Positions 19,572-27,291 of a stretch of DNA of 64,000 bases are shown here, one piece after another. The stretch is from CAWFZT01 sp963820415 (lineage in GTDB: Bacteria > Chloroflexota > Anaerolineae > Anaerolineales > Anaerolineaceae). Below the pieces are notes generated by a model. The model made no database searches. It was not told the origin of the DNA and saw only the letters and a list, made by a program, of their open reading frames with translations. Every line of letters starts with the position of its first letter. Positions within the stretch are counted from its first letter, which is position 1. The position numbers and the translations under genes are program-made. The DNA lies in the NCBI GenBank assembly GCA_963820415.1, contig CAWFZT010000004.1, positions 806,001 through 870,000 on the forward strand, in the 5' to 3' direction.

Positions 19572-20273
19572 ATGTCTCACGTTCATTATTTTGGCGATGG
19601 TTATTTGCTGGAGAAAGATAATGATATCCGGCAATCTACCTGGGTGTGCATGTTCAACCCAGCCAGCAAGGAAGCTGTCTTGGATTTCACTTTCTTTTAT
19701 GAAGATGCTGCGCCTACTACGATGATGTTAAAAGTCGCTCCCAAAACCGGAATCAACCGTCACCTGCTGGAATGCAAAGAAGTGCTCAAGAATCACCGCT
19801 TTGGCGCCAGGATTGTCAGCTCGGAGAACACGGTCATCCAAATTACCACCGGCTATTACGGCGTCGAAGATAAACACGACTGGTACACGCGTGCTATGCA
19901 TTCGGTAATTTGCGGGACGAAGTTGTCCAAAACCAATTATTATGCCGATGCCCTGGTAATCGACCGCCCCGGAAACCGCCTTAAGGAACCTGAATGGGCC
20001 TTCCTACTAAACCCCAATAACGAAGCTGCCGAAGTAAAACTATACGCTTTTTACGGCAACGGTACCAAGAAAATCTATCCGTTCCACGTTGAGGCAGAGA
20101 GAGTGCTGCCTGTTTTCATGGACGAGCTAGTGATCAAGAACCAGATTTATGGCGCCAAGTACGTAAGCAGCGTACCGATTGCTATCCAGGAAACGCGCCT
20201 TATCGAAGAGGAAGACCGCCATACTATCCGCGCCTGCTTTTCAGTGATGGCGCGCACCAGCCTGAGAGGGTAA
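19572..20273 (+). CDS. Duplicated ASRT (Anabaena sensory rhodopsin transducer)-like domain protein
   Basis: 233-aa soluble protein made of two similar beta-rich halves. Half one has STWVCMFNPASKEAVLDFTFFYED, half two has EWAFLLNPNNEAAEVKLYAFYGNG, each followed by a similar closing strand pattern (FGARIVSSENTVIQ versus YGAKYVSSVPIAIQETR). The pattern W-x-x-x-x-NP-x-N/S-x-x-A, then a tandem Tyr/Phe strand, matches the ASRT family (pfam07100). In cyanobacteria ASRT transduces rhodopsin signals, but no rhodopsin is here. The gene is the last of the sugar operon with a good ribosome site (GGAGGAAATAAGC). A carbohydrate-binding or structural role is possible; function is unknown. Confidence 0.65.
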   Translation: MSHVHYFGDGYLLEKDNDIRQSTWVCMFNPASKEAVLDFTFFYEDAAPTTMMLKVAPKTGINRHLLECKEVLKNHRFGARIVSSENTVIQITTGYYGVEDKHDWYTRAMHSVICGTKLSKTNYYADALVIDRPGNRLKEPEWAFLLNPNNEAAEVKLYAFYGNGTKKIYPFHVEAERVLPVFMDELVIKNQIYGAKYVSSVPIAIQETRLIEEEDRHTIRACFSVMARTSLRG

Positions 20274-20301
20274 CTTATAACTCAATTTTCGGGTAATTCT
20301 T

Positions 20302-20354
20302 AAAAAAAGGTGGTGCACATGAGACAAGCATATATTCTGTGGGCACTACCTTTT
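20302..20354. terminator. Bidirectional terminator between convergent operons
   Basis: GGTGGTGC (20309-20316) pairs with GCACTACC (20343-20350, one G-U pair), flanked by seven A on the left and TTTT on the right. It sits between the ends of the ASRT gene and the UroD-family gene. Confidence 0.55.
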
Positions 20355-20364
20355 CTAGACTTCT

Positions 20365-21429
20365 TTAAAGATTTAGGGGATATTTTCCAAATTCCTGGGC
20401 GGCTTTCGCCAGGGCTAGGATATTTTCTGGCGGAGTGTCGGCCTGAATGGCGTGGGAGGGGCCAACGATATATCCACCACCGGGGGCCATTTGTTGCAAA
20501 CGTAGCTTTACCTCAGCCGCTACGTCCTCAGGCGTCCCAAAGGGAAGAATGGATTGCTCATCCACTGCGCCGCGAAAGCAAAGTTCGTCGCCGTAGAGGA
20601 GCTTGAGTTCGGCCGGGTCCATCGATTTGGGCTGGATCGGGTCAAGTAACTGCAAGCCTAATTCGATCCAATCCGGTATGATTTTGCGCAGGTCGCCGCA
20701 GTTATGATTGGCAATAATAATGTCCGGATTGATCTTGCGGGCGCGCTGGATCATGTAATGGTAGCGCGGTTTAAAAATTTCGCGCCATACCGCTGGTGCC
20801 AGGAGCATGCCATTTTGCCAGCTTGGATCGTCCATAAAATAGATGGCGTCCATGCCCAGCTCGACTTCCTTGACGACCGCGGCGGCTTGAATCTCAGTCA
20901 GGATGTCAACTAATCGGGTAATAAAGGGGCGGTCGCCGCCCAGGTCGGTCAAGAAGCGTTGGTAGCCGATGAGATTGAAGGCGCCTTCAAAGATGCTGGC
21001 TCCCTGACCCATCAGAAAATAATCATTGCCATACTTTTTAACGAAATCGGGAACCAGTTTCATCGAAGGATGATTCTCCAGGACAGGCCAGGCATAATTA
21101 TCCAGGTCGTTCAGGCCGGCTTCAGCCAAAGGAGATACAAGGACTTCGGTATAAGCTCCGCCACCAGGTTGGTTGATCCACACCCGGGTAATGCCCCAAT
21201 AATCAACATAGGTTGAACATTCTTCACGGCTGCCCCCGCCGTAATAGCCCCACGGATCAAAGGGTGTACCAAGGATGTCATCGCCCAAAAATTGGGAAAG
21301 CTCGAAACCCGAGAGGCCGGTCACCCGGGTGAGCGCCTCAGCGGCATAGGGTGTTAATGAGATGGAGATGGGAACCCGATCGGCCTCTTCGTGACGAATA
21401 GCACATAGAACACGTTGTTTCGAGTTCAT
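20365..21429 (-). CDS. Uroporphyrinogen decarboxylase (UroD)-family protein
   Basis: 354-aa TIM-barrel protein of the UroD/methyltransferase superfamily. Seen: MNSKQRVLCAIRHEEADRVPISI at the N-terminus, GDDILGTPFDPWG, DPSWQNGMLLAPAVWREIFKPRYHYMIQRA, IIANHNCGDLRKIIPDWIELGLQLLDPIQPK, and GGYIVGPSHAIQADTPPENILAL. It resembles the MtaA/CmuA-like and uncharacterised UroD-like proteins encoded next to sugar genes, not heme-pathway HemE, since typical HemE N-terminal motifs are absent. It is transcribed alone, convergent with the sugar operon, and has an operator-like palindrome shared with the GntR promoter just upstream. Confidence 0.85.
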   Translation of the reverse strand: MNSKQRVLCAIRHEEADRVPISISLTPYAAEALTRVTGLSGFELSQFLGDDILGTPFDPWGYYGGGSREECSTYVDYWGITRVWINQPGGGAYTEVLVSPLAEAGLNDLDNYAWPVLENHPSMKLVPDFVKKYGNDYFLMGQGASIFEGAFNLIGYQRFLTDLGGDRPFITRLVDILTEIQAAAVVKEVELGMDAIYFMDDPSWQNGMLLAPAVWREIFKPRYHYMIQRARKINPDIIIANHNCGDLRKIIPDWIELGLQLLDPIQPKSMDPAELKLLYGDELCFRGAVDEQSILPFGTPEDVAAEVKLRLQQMAPGGGYIVGPSHAIQADTPPENILALAKAAQEFGKYPLNL

Positions 21430-21460
21430 TTTTATTCCTTTGTCTGTATATTTTTATAGA

Positions 21461-21481
21461 GACGTCAGACGTCCGATGATC
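21461..21481 (-). promoter_or_regulatory. Operator-like palindrome upstream of the UroD-family gene
   Basis: The core TCAGACGTCCGA is an imperfect palindrome closely similar to the element at 10422-10442. It lies 32-52 bp before the start codon, just upstream of an AT-rich stretch (TATAAAAATATACA on the minus strand) that can serve as the -10 region. This suggests regulation by the same GntR protein. Confidence 0.5.
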
Positions 21482-21649
21482 ACTTTGGTTTATTATAGCA
21501 AGGGCCTTCAGAATTGTAAAACTGAAAGCCTTCGTAGCGACGCGATGCGTTACTCCCCCTAAGCCAACTCAAAGTTGGTTTCCTGGTCGACAAATTGAAG
21601 AAAAAGTTTGGGACCGGCGCAAGCTAGCGCCCAAGCTGGAGGAATTAGT

Positions 21650-21903
21650 CACTAAAACCAGGCGCAACTGGAGGCTTACAATCTGTGGTGCCTGGAACTA
21701 GACGTATAACCGGCGAATGTAGCCCTGGCCTGGCTGCTGCACAATCCGGTCGTAAGAGCGCCCATCTTCGGACTGCACAATCTTGCCCTACTCAATGGCA
21801 ACTTGCGTGCCCTAGAGATCAAGCTGAATGCAGATCTATCGAAACCCCAGATGAAATTTGGCCGAGACTTGGCGGCCCGGCGCAAGAAACGTATGCGTGG
21901 TAA
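21650..21903 (+). pseudogene. Aldo/keto reductase C-terminal relic
   Basis: Broken coding sequence resembling the last quarter of an aldo/keto reductase. One frame gives AQLEAYNLWCLEL, a stop (TAA, 21707-21709), then PANVALAWLLHNPVVRAPIFG and LNGNLRALEIKLNADL. A frameshift near 21845 then gives the typical C-terminus DEIWPRLGGPAQETYAW ending at 21903. The match to the family pattern (VALAWLL...APIxG...LxALxxxL, then DEIWPGPGG-like tail) is from memory. Nothing convincing remains between 21482 and 21650. Confidence 0.6.
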
Positions 21904-21928
21904 AAAAGTCAGCCTACTTAATCTATTA

Positions 21929-21957
21929 CCCGCCCTTTCCGTTGCAGAAAGGGCGGG
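21929..21957. terminator. Strong GC hairpin, probable terminator of the envelope operon
   Basis: CCCGCCCTTTC (21929-21939) pairs perfectly with GAAAGGGCGGG (21947-21957) around a 7-nt loop. It lies 21 bp after the stop of the protease gene. No T-run follows on either strand, so it may act as a transcript stabiliser. Confidence 0.5.
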
Positions 21958-21977
21958 ATATGTATTTCAGCCCTGGT

Positions 21978-23669
21978 TTACTTACTGAGCTTTATCGGCA
22001 GATTGACAGTGTCCGGGGCGTCTGATTTGATGGTTAATGCTGCGGTCACAGAGGGATAACCAAGTTTATTATTTCCTACGACGATCCCATACTTTTGACC
22101 GCGCGTCAGGGCAACCGGCATCTGGTAATTGCCATCCGCGTCAGTCACAGCGTAGGTCAGCACCTGGTCTTCCTGCGGGTTGTTAACCCAGGCATTTGGG
22201 TCGACGCCAGGCTTGAGCACGGCAAAAAAGATCCCGGCAATCCCGCGGCCGGTATCGGCGTCCGTGATCTGTCCGGTCAGGATGACGCCGCCAGAGGGAG
22301 AATTCACCGGGCTGACCTTGCCAATCGAAGTCTGCGCCTGGGCAACCTTATCCTTGTTGGCGCCGGCTGACACTTGCAAGGCATAATCGCCATCCGGCAG
22401 CGCGTCAGACCCGTTGGACAGGGAGAAGGAGAAACAATCTCCCTGGCTGCCTCCTTTCCAGGTTTCTGGTTTAGAGTTGACGTCTTTGCCGTTCAGGAAC
22501 CAATCCCATTGGATCTGTTCACCATTCGTCATGCCTGTGTAACTGAACACCGCCGCGATGGTCTTTGTACCGGATGGAAAGTCGTTGGCAGGATTTACCG
22601 GGCATCCATTTTGGTCTGTCTGTTCGGCCCAACCTAACAGAGTGAACTGGGCATTTGCTGAAGGGGAGGGGGCGTTGGGGGTGGGATTGTTCACCACCGG
22701 ATTACCATAGGGACTGGTATAGGCCTGGCCAGACTGGGCCGCTTTGATGAGCGGCAAGGCCCAGTTGATTGGCCGGATGCCATTGATAAAACCGCCGGTT
22801 ACAACACAGGCATCATTCTGGTCAATCTTTCCGTCCCCGTTGGTATCCTGGATGCGACGGCAGTCTGTGGGTTCGCTGGCGGTGCCGGTGCTGACCTGGC
22901 TGGGTACACCGATGATCTGGCCGCTAGAATTGGTTGCCAGCCCGCCCGAGTTCCCGCCAGCGATGGTAGCGTCGGTTTTTATCCAGGCCCGGTCGCCTAT
23001 GGGATCTTCTGAATCGAAACCGGACACATCCCCAGTCACGTAAGTAATCGTATCGCCGCCAATGCCTGGGTAACCAAACACGAACAGGCGATCGCCGAAT
23101 TTAACCTGATCGGAATCCCCAAGCGGTACGTTGGGCAAGTTTAGTGAAGATTGGTTCACATTGCTGCCATCCAGGTTAGCCACGATTTGAATGGTAGCCA
23201 AATCGAGGGTGGGGTCTTCCGTGACGACTTTGGCCAGGTAAGTCGAGACTGGGGGTTTGGCTTCCGAGGTGATCAAGTCGATTACCAGGGCATCCGGTTT
23301 AATATCCTGGGGAAAACCCATTGCAATTGGATCAGCCACATGGCAATTAGTCAGGATCAGGCCGCTAGGAGATATGATGGTGCCTGATCCATGATAGACC
23401 GGTTTGACCTGGCTGCCCACAACCTGGACGCCCCAAATGCGTACGGTGGCATGGGCCAGTTGTGATTTCTGAGCCGGGTTCAGGGTGCCGGTATCTGCGG
23501 GGGCGGGGGCAGGGGTGTTGGCTTCGGCTGTCGGCATCACAACCGCAGCAGGAGTGTTACCCTGCTGTTTAGGTGTGCTGGTGCTGGAAGGGGTTGGGCC
23601 GCAGGCCAGCATCACCAGAAATAACACCATAAGTCCGATAAAAATCTTTTGGCGATGGATGGCGTTCAT
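21978..23669 (-). CDS. Secreted trypsin-like serine protease lipoprotein with Ca2+-loop insertion
   Basis: 563-aa lipoprotein protease. Signal peptide with lipobox LACG (about residue 22), then a Pro/Thr-rich linker. The trypsin fold shows His in ILTNCHVADP, Asp in PTLDLATIQIV and Ser in IAGGNSGGLATNS, a complete catalytic triad of the HtrA/DegP-like S1 type. An insertion after it contains DTNGDGKIDQND, a calcium-binding dockerin/EF-hand-like loop. The C-terminal half has an Ig-like region and a carboxypeptidase-regulatory-type domain (GQITDADTGRGIAGIFFAVL, ending VNLPIKLSK). It is the last gene of the operon that includes PrsW and the PQQ propeller and overlaps the preceding gene by 4 bp (ATGA). 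Confidence 0.88.
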   Translation of the reverse strand: MNAIHRQKIFIGLMVLFLVMLACGPTPSSTSTPKQQGNTPAAVVMPTAEANTPAPAPADTGTLNPAQKSQLAHATVRIWGVQVVGSQVKPVYHGSGTIISPSGLILTNCHVADPIAMGFPQDIKPDALVIDLITSEAKPPVSTYLAKVVTEDPTLDLATIQIVANLDGSNVNQSSLNLPNVPLGDSDQVKFGDRLFVFGYPGIGGDTITYVTGDVSGFDSEDPIGDRAWIKTDATIAGGNSGGLATNSSGQIIGVPSQVSTGTASEPTDCRRIQDTNGDGKIDQNDACVVTGGFINGIRPINWALPLIKAAQSGQAYTSPYGNPVVNNPTPNAPSPSANAQFTLLGWAEQTDQNGCPVNPANDFPSGTKTIAAVFSYTGMTNGEQIQWDWFLNGKDVNSKPETWKGGSQGDCFSFSLSNGSDALPDGDYALQVSAGANKDKVAQAQTSIGKVSPVNSPSGGVILTGQITDADTGRGIAGIFFAVLKPGVDPNAWVNNPQEDQVLTYAVTDADGNYQMPVALTRGQKYGIVVGNNKLGYPSVTAALTIKSDAPDTVNLPIKLSK

Positions 23670-24259
23670 TGGTTACCTCCTGCTGGATAATTCACTGTTC
23701 CCAGGAACCTCATAAAAGACGGTAAAGCGTTTGCGAATTGGGAGGTTTCATCCTCCATGGATAGAATCAACGCTTTGGGTTGGGTTAAAAAGATATATTC
23801 AACACCTTCCACAACTACCGGAAGATCTGTCTGGCTCTTGGGATCGACGTAAGCATAATGGACCCGCAACACATCGTTTCCATTTACCTTCACAGTACTT
23901 TGGTCAAGAGTCCTAAACAGGGTTACCTCTTGTCCAAGCTGCAAATTGAAGGTGAAGGCCAGGTCAGATAACTTGATGTCGGCTGAGCTGGGCACCAGGC
24001 TGGCAGTATAGCTCAGGTTGGTGCCAAACGGATCACGGGCAACGAAGACGGTTTTCTCACCGGCGATACCCTTTTGGACAATCCAGCCAGCAGGAATTTG
24101 GACGGTGAGGCCAGCAAAGGCCAGCGGGTGGGTTTGATTTTCCACCATGTTCTTTAAATCCACCCCAAACAGCAAGGCCAGGATGGTTATGGCCGACACG
24201 ATCCACACTGAAATTGTGGAGGGGGATACATTTTGAATAGGACGGGTTGAGGTTGTCAT
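23666..24259 (-). CDS. Single-pass membrane protein of unknown function
   Basis: 197 aa from ATG 24259, preceded by AGGAGG 8 bp upstream and starting 1 bp after the PrsW stop. One N-terminal membrane segment (ISVWIVSAITILALLFGV) anchors an external domain with IPAGWIVQKG, a short-range pattern seen in PsbP/DUF1795-like lipid-interacting domains (gene pattern: amphipathic helix, then VHYAYVDPKSQ). I recognise no named family with confidence. It sits between PrsW and the serine protease and is coupled to the latter by a 4-bp overlap, suggesting a common pathway. Confidence 0.75.
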   Translation of the reverse strand: MTTSTRPIQNVSPSTISVWIVSAITILALLFGVDLKNMVENQTHPLAFAGLTVQIPAGWIVQKGIAGEKTVFVARDPFGTNLSYTASLVPSSADIKLSDLAFTFNLQLGQEVTLFRTLDQSTVKVNGNDVLRVHYAYVDPKSQTDLPVVVEGVEYIFLTQPKALILSMEDETSQFANALPSFMRFLGTVNYPAGGNQ

Positions 24260-24260
24260 C

Positions 24261-25136
24261 TCAGGCCTCCTGCAGCTTAAGGGTATGTTCCATATCACGC
24301 TCGATCAACCAGGAGAGGATCACCGTGACCGTTACAGAGATCACGATGGCCAGCGCCAGGCCTCCCCAGGCGCCAAGCACCCCACCTGAGGTGGTGATCC
24401 CGGTTCGTTTCAGGACTCCCCACAGGTAATTGAACAACCCGTTCAATACGGCGGCCAGGCTGATCCCTACAGGTACCCACCAGGCTGGTTTATGATCCAG
24501 CTTGTCTTTGCCCAGGAAATAGCCGGTGATCCCGGCAAAACTGGCCTGTGCCAGGGCAGTCAGGACGATACGCACTGCGCCCATGCCCAGGTTGACACCC
24601 CCCGAGCTGACCACGAAAGATATATTCAAAACCGTGGCAAAGCCCAGCCCGGCGGCAGTGGCGTAAATGATCCCATCCGTGCGCTCATCGAATTCGGCGG
24701 ATTCGTAAATCGAGAAACGCACCGCAGCATATTTCAGGAATTCCTGGCTGAAACCGATCACGAGGATGGCTCCTAACAGATTGACCCAGAATCCTGAAAA
24801 AAGCCAGGATGAGATATTGAAAAGATCATTTACCAACGGGATACCGATGGCGGCGGCCAGCAGGCCGCCCAGGATAAATACTTCGAGCACCATCTCCTTT
24901 GGCTCGGGTTCCAAGCGGTCCTGGCGATAGAAGAAAGCCAGCCACAATATGGCCGGCACCAAAGACATCACAACGCCGGTAACCAAGAGCCCAACTGGGG
25001 TGAAAACAGGTTTCACCAGAAACTCGATGCCGTAGCAAACCAACAAAAAGAGCCCCAGCAAAACCAGGGTGATCAGGTTGGATGCCCAAAGGCTTTTCCG
25101 TTTTACGGGTGCAACTTTGGATGGCGTGTCATTCAT
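24261..25136 (-). CDS. PrsW-family intramembrane metalloprotease
   Basis: 291 aa from ATG 25136 behind an ideal ribosome site (AGGAGGTAAGT). About eight membrane segments. Signature elements: FYRQDRLEPEPKEMVLEVFILG, the metal/active segment GFSQEFLKYAAVRFSIY, and EFDERTDGIIYATAAGLGFATVLN, plus YFLGKDKL. PrsW proteases clear membrane-bound anti-sigma factors in Bacillus. Here no sigma or anti-sigma gene is adjacent; the substrate may be the neighbouring membrane proteins. In the classic motif (EExxK) the first Glu appears replaced by Gln (SQEFLK). Confidence 0.85.
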   Translation of the reverse strand: MNDTPSKVAPVKRKSLWASNLITLVLLGLFLLVCYGIEFLVKPVFTPVGLLVTGVVMSLVPAILWLAFFYRQDRLEPEPKEMVLEVFILGGLLAAAIGIPLVNDLFNISSWLFSGFWVNLLGAILVIGFSQEFLKYAAVRFSIYESAEFDERTDGIIYATAAGLGFATVLNISFVVSSGGVNLGMGAVRIVLTALAQASFAGITGYFLGKDKLDHKPAWWVPVGISLAAVLNGLFNYLWGVLKRTGITTSGGVLGAWGGLALAIVISVTVTVILSWLIERDMEHTLKLQEA

Positions 25137-25286
25137 ACTTACCTCCTGTGCTTGTTGGACGTGAAAAATAGGAATGGAATAGACATCAGAATACAGCCAT
25201 TCGAAAAGGGCAGTCAATATTATTCTTATTCTACATTAAAGGCAAATTTTCTGCAAATAAGAACCTCCTGACTTTTTGAAAGTGAA

Positions 25287-27140
25287 TTAATCGTGACAGC
25301 CTTCCCCGGATATTCCCACCAGGGGAAGCGGAGGCAGCAGTATCCTGCTGAAGGTTAAGATAAAAACGGCATACAACAATGGCCGTCCAAAACGGTCCAG
25401 TCCTACCAGGGCGGTGTTACCGGTAAGCTGGTTTAGGGAAGTAAGGTCATGGGTAGATAAAGCCCAATTGATCACGGTTACGGTGAGGATAACGTATCCC
25501 AGGTAAAGGAATATGCGGGTGGGCCGGCTTAAACCGGGGCTGCTGGTATTAGCCCAGGAACCGCTGGTCAGCGCATCCCACAGCACACCAAAGGCGATAA
25601 AGCCTACCCCGGCAAAGCCGAATACCGGGCTTAGTGGACTTGAAATGAAATTCGTCTGCCGCAGAAAAAAGGTGATCAAGAGAAGGAAAAACAACTCTCC
25701 TGCTTTTTCGCGGTTAAGTTTTCTCGATAGCAGTAAATAGACACCTACCAGGCTGAACAACACCACCCACCAGGAATCAACCGGCTGTGGGCCGTTCCAG
25801 AAGAACGCCCCCAGCAGCTCGCCCGGGTTGGTAATCTTGTAATATAGGTGCAGCATACCGAACAACGCCAGGTAAAGGGGCAAAGCAACCTGTCCGCGCC
25901 TGGCCAACCTGGCAGCCAGGATCAGCGCGCCGATATTAACCAATATCCCCCAGGCACCCGAGTTCTGGTTGAGCCAAGCCGTGGTTTTCAAGACGATGCC
26001 CACAAAGGCCGGCACCGGGAAGGCGGCGACGATGGAAGTGATGGCAAAATTGACCAGAGAAGTAAAGTTGTAGACCAGGATAACCCACAAGACTGTGCGG
26101 GCGACTTTCTCTGTCATTTCCTCCGCGCCAACTTCTTCGCGCTTTTCACGCGGCAGCAGCTTTTCTTCGCCGAACCAGACCAGCCCAACGATCAATATTT
26201 CTCCCAAGGCTCCCAGAAATGACATGGCTTCGGCACGGATTGAGCTTTGGGCCAACAGCCCAAGGATCTCCTGAAGCAGCCCATAAATCCTCCAGGCGCA
26301 AAAAAGGAAAAATACGGAAATGAGCGCCCATGCTGGAAGGCGTTGGGTGAGCGCCCTCGAAAGCCAGCCAGACGAATCGCGGGTGAAGTCGGCGATATCT
26401 ACCCCAATGAAGAGTAAAAATGGAATGACGACTGAGCTGAAATCCATTACGTCAAACTGAAGGTTCGCCAGGTTGAGGGGAATACCGGTAAGCCGGTATT
26501 CGGAAACATTGTTAAGTTGGGTCGTAAAAAAAACCAGGCTGGTCAATAGGAACAGCAGGGTGAATTCGAGCGCAGGGCGAGGTTCTAAACGGGCCAATAC
26601 CAGGAAAAGGATTACCACCAACGAGATGGCAATCAGGACGATGGCCAGTATCACAAGATCGGGAGGATTGAGCCCCCCGGAAAGGACCGAAACGACTAAA
26701 GTCAGCAACTGGCGGATGGCACTGAGCAGAAAAAAGGCTAACACGCCCAGCCGGATGCCAATGTGACTGTGGATGGCGCCTGCCAGGGCAAAGCTCCAGG
26801 CGACGGCGATGAGGAAGAGGGTCAGGGGCACCAAGGGCACCGGCAGCATCATCCCCCGGCCAGGAGCGAAAATGAAAGAGTTAGGCAGGGCAATCAAGGA
26901 AAAGCGATCGCGCAGGAAATCGTTGATCAATAAAACCAGCACGGTACCAAAGAGGAGAGAGAAGCCGGCTAGAATGATGGCGCGTGTCAGGCGCGAAAGG
27001 CCGCGCAGGTCCATCATGCCCTCGCGCAGATCAGCCCAGATAAAATCCCGGACGGCTCCGAAAGAAATTGCCCACAGCAAACCTACCAGGGCTGCCACGG
27101 TAGCTGGGATGGGTCTCAGACGGCGAAGACTACCTGACAT
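25287..27140 (-). CDS. Large polytopic membrane protein of unknown function
   Basis: 617 aa with roughly 15 predicted membrane spans, few soluble loops, and one cytoplasmic stretch rich in Glu/Lys (EEKLLPREKREEVGAEEMTEK, about residues 330-350). No family motif recognised. It lies between the PQQ-propeller gene and PrsW on the same strand and likely belongs to the same operon. It could be a channel or a scaffold for the secreted propeller; this is speculation. Confidence 0.8.
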   Translation of the reverse strand: MSGSLRRLRPIPATVAALVGLLWAISFGAVRDFIWADLREGMMDLRGLSRLTRAIILAGFSLLFGTVLVLLINDFLRDRFSLIALPNSFIFAPGRGMMLPVPLVPLTLFLIAVAWSFALAGAIHSHIGIRLGVLAFFLLSAIRQLLTLVVSVLSGGLNPPDLVILAIVLIAISLVVILFLVLARLEPRPALEFTLLFLLTSLVFFTTQLNNVSEYRLTGIPLNLANLQFDVMDFSSVVIPFLLFIGVDIADFTRDSSGWLSRALTQRLPAWALISVFFLFCAWRIYGLLQEILGLLAQSSIRAEAMSFLGALGEILIVGLVWFGEEKLLPREKREEVGAEEMTEKVARTVLWVILVYNFTSLVNFAITSIVAAFPVPAFVGIVLKTTAWLNQNSGAWGILVNIGALILAARLARRGQVALPLYLALFGMLHLYYKITNPGELLGAFFWNGPQPVDSWWVVLFSLVGVYLLLSRKLNREKAGELFFLLLITFFLRQTNFISSPLSPVFGFAGVGFIAFGVLWDALTSGSWANTSSPGLSRPTRIFLYLGYVILTVTVINWALSTHDLTSLNQLTGNTALVGLDRFGRPLLYAVFILTFSRILLPPLPLVGISGEGCHD

Positions 27141-27149
27141 TTGGCCTCC

Positions 27150-27281
27150 TCATGGCTGTAAGCCTGCAGGGATCTTGACCTCTAAAAGGGACCAGCCAGC
27201 CGACGCTAGGGCATACCCACCGCTAAAGGCGATCGATTGGGCAAAATCGTAACTTTCCAGGTACGCCTGGGTAAGTCCCAA
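27150..27281 (-). CDS. Possible small ORF between PQQ-propeller and membrane protein genes
   Basis: An open frame from TTG 27281 to TGA 27150 encodes about 43 aa of protein-like composition (LGLTQAYLESYDFAQSIAF...). It fills the 150-bp gap, ends just before the GGAGG of the next gene, and continues open upstream into the end of the propeller gene. It could also be the frameshifted tail of the upstream gene. No family recognised. Confidence 0.3.
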   Translation of the reverse strand: MGLTQAYLESYDFAQSIAFSGGYALASAGWSLLEVKIPAGLQP

Positions 27282-27291
27282 CCGGGCAATC

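Noticed and set aside
26773..27252. Long plus-strand Arg/Lys-rich frames opposite the membrane protein gene
   Set aside because: They are antisense shadows of hydrophobic coding sequence, with no ribosome site or family resemblance.
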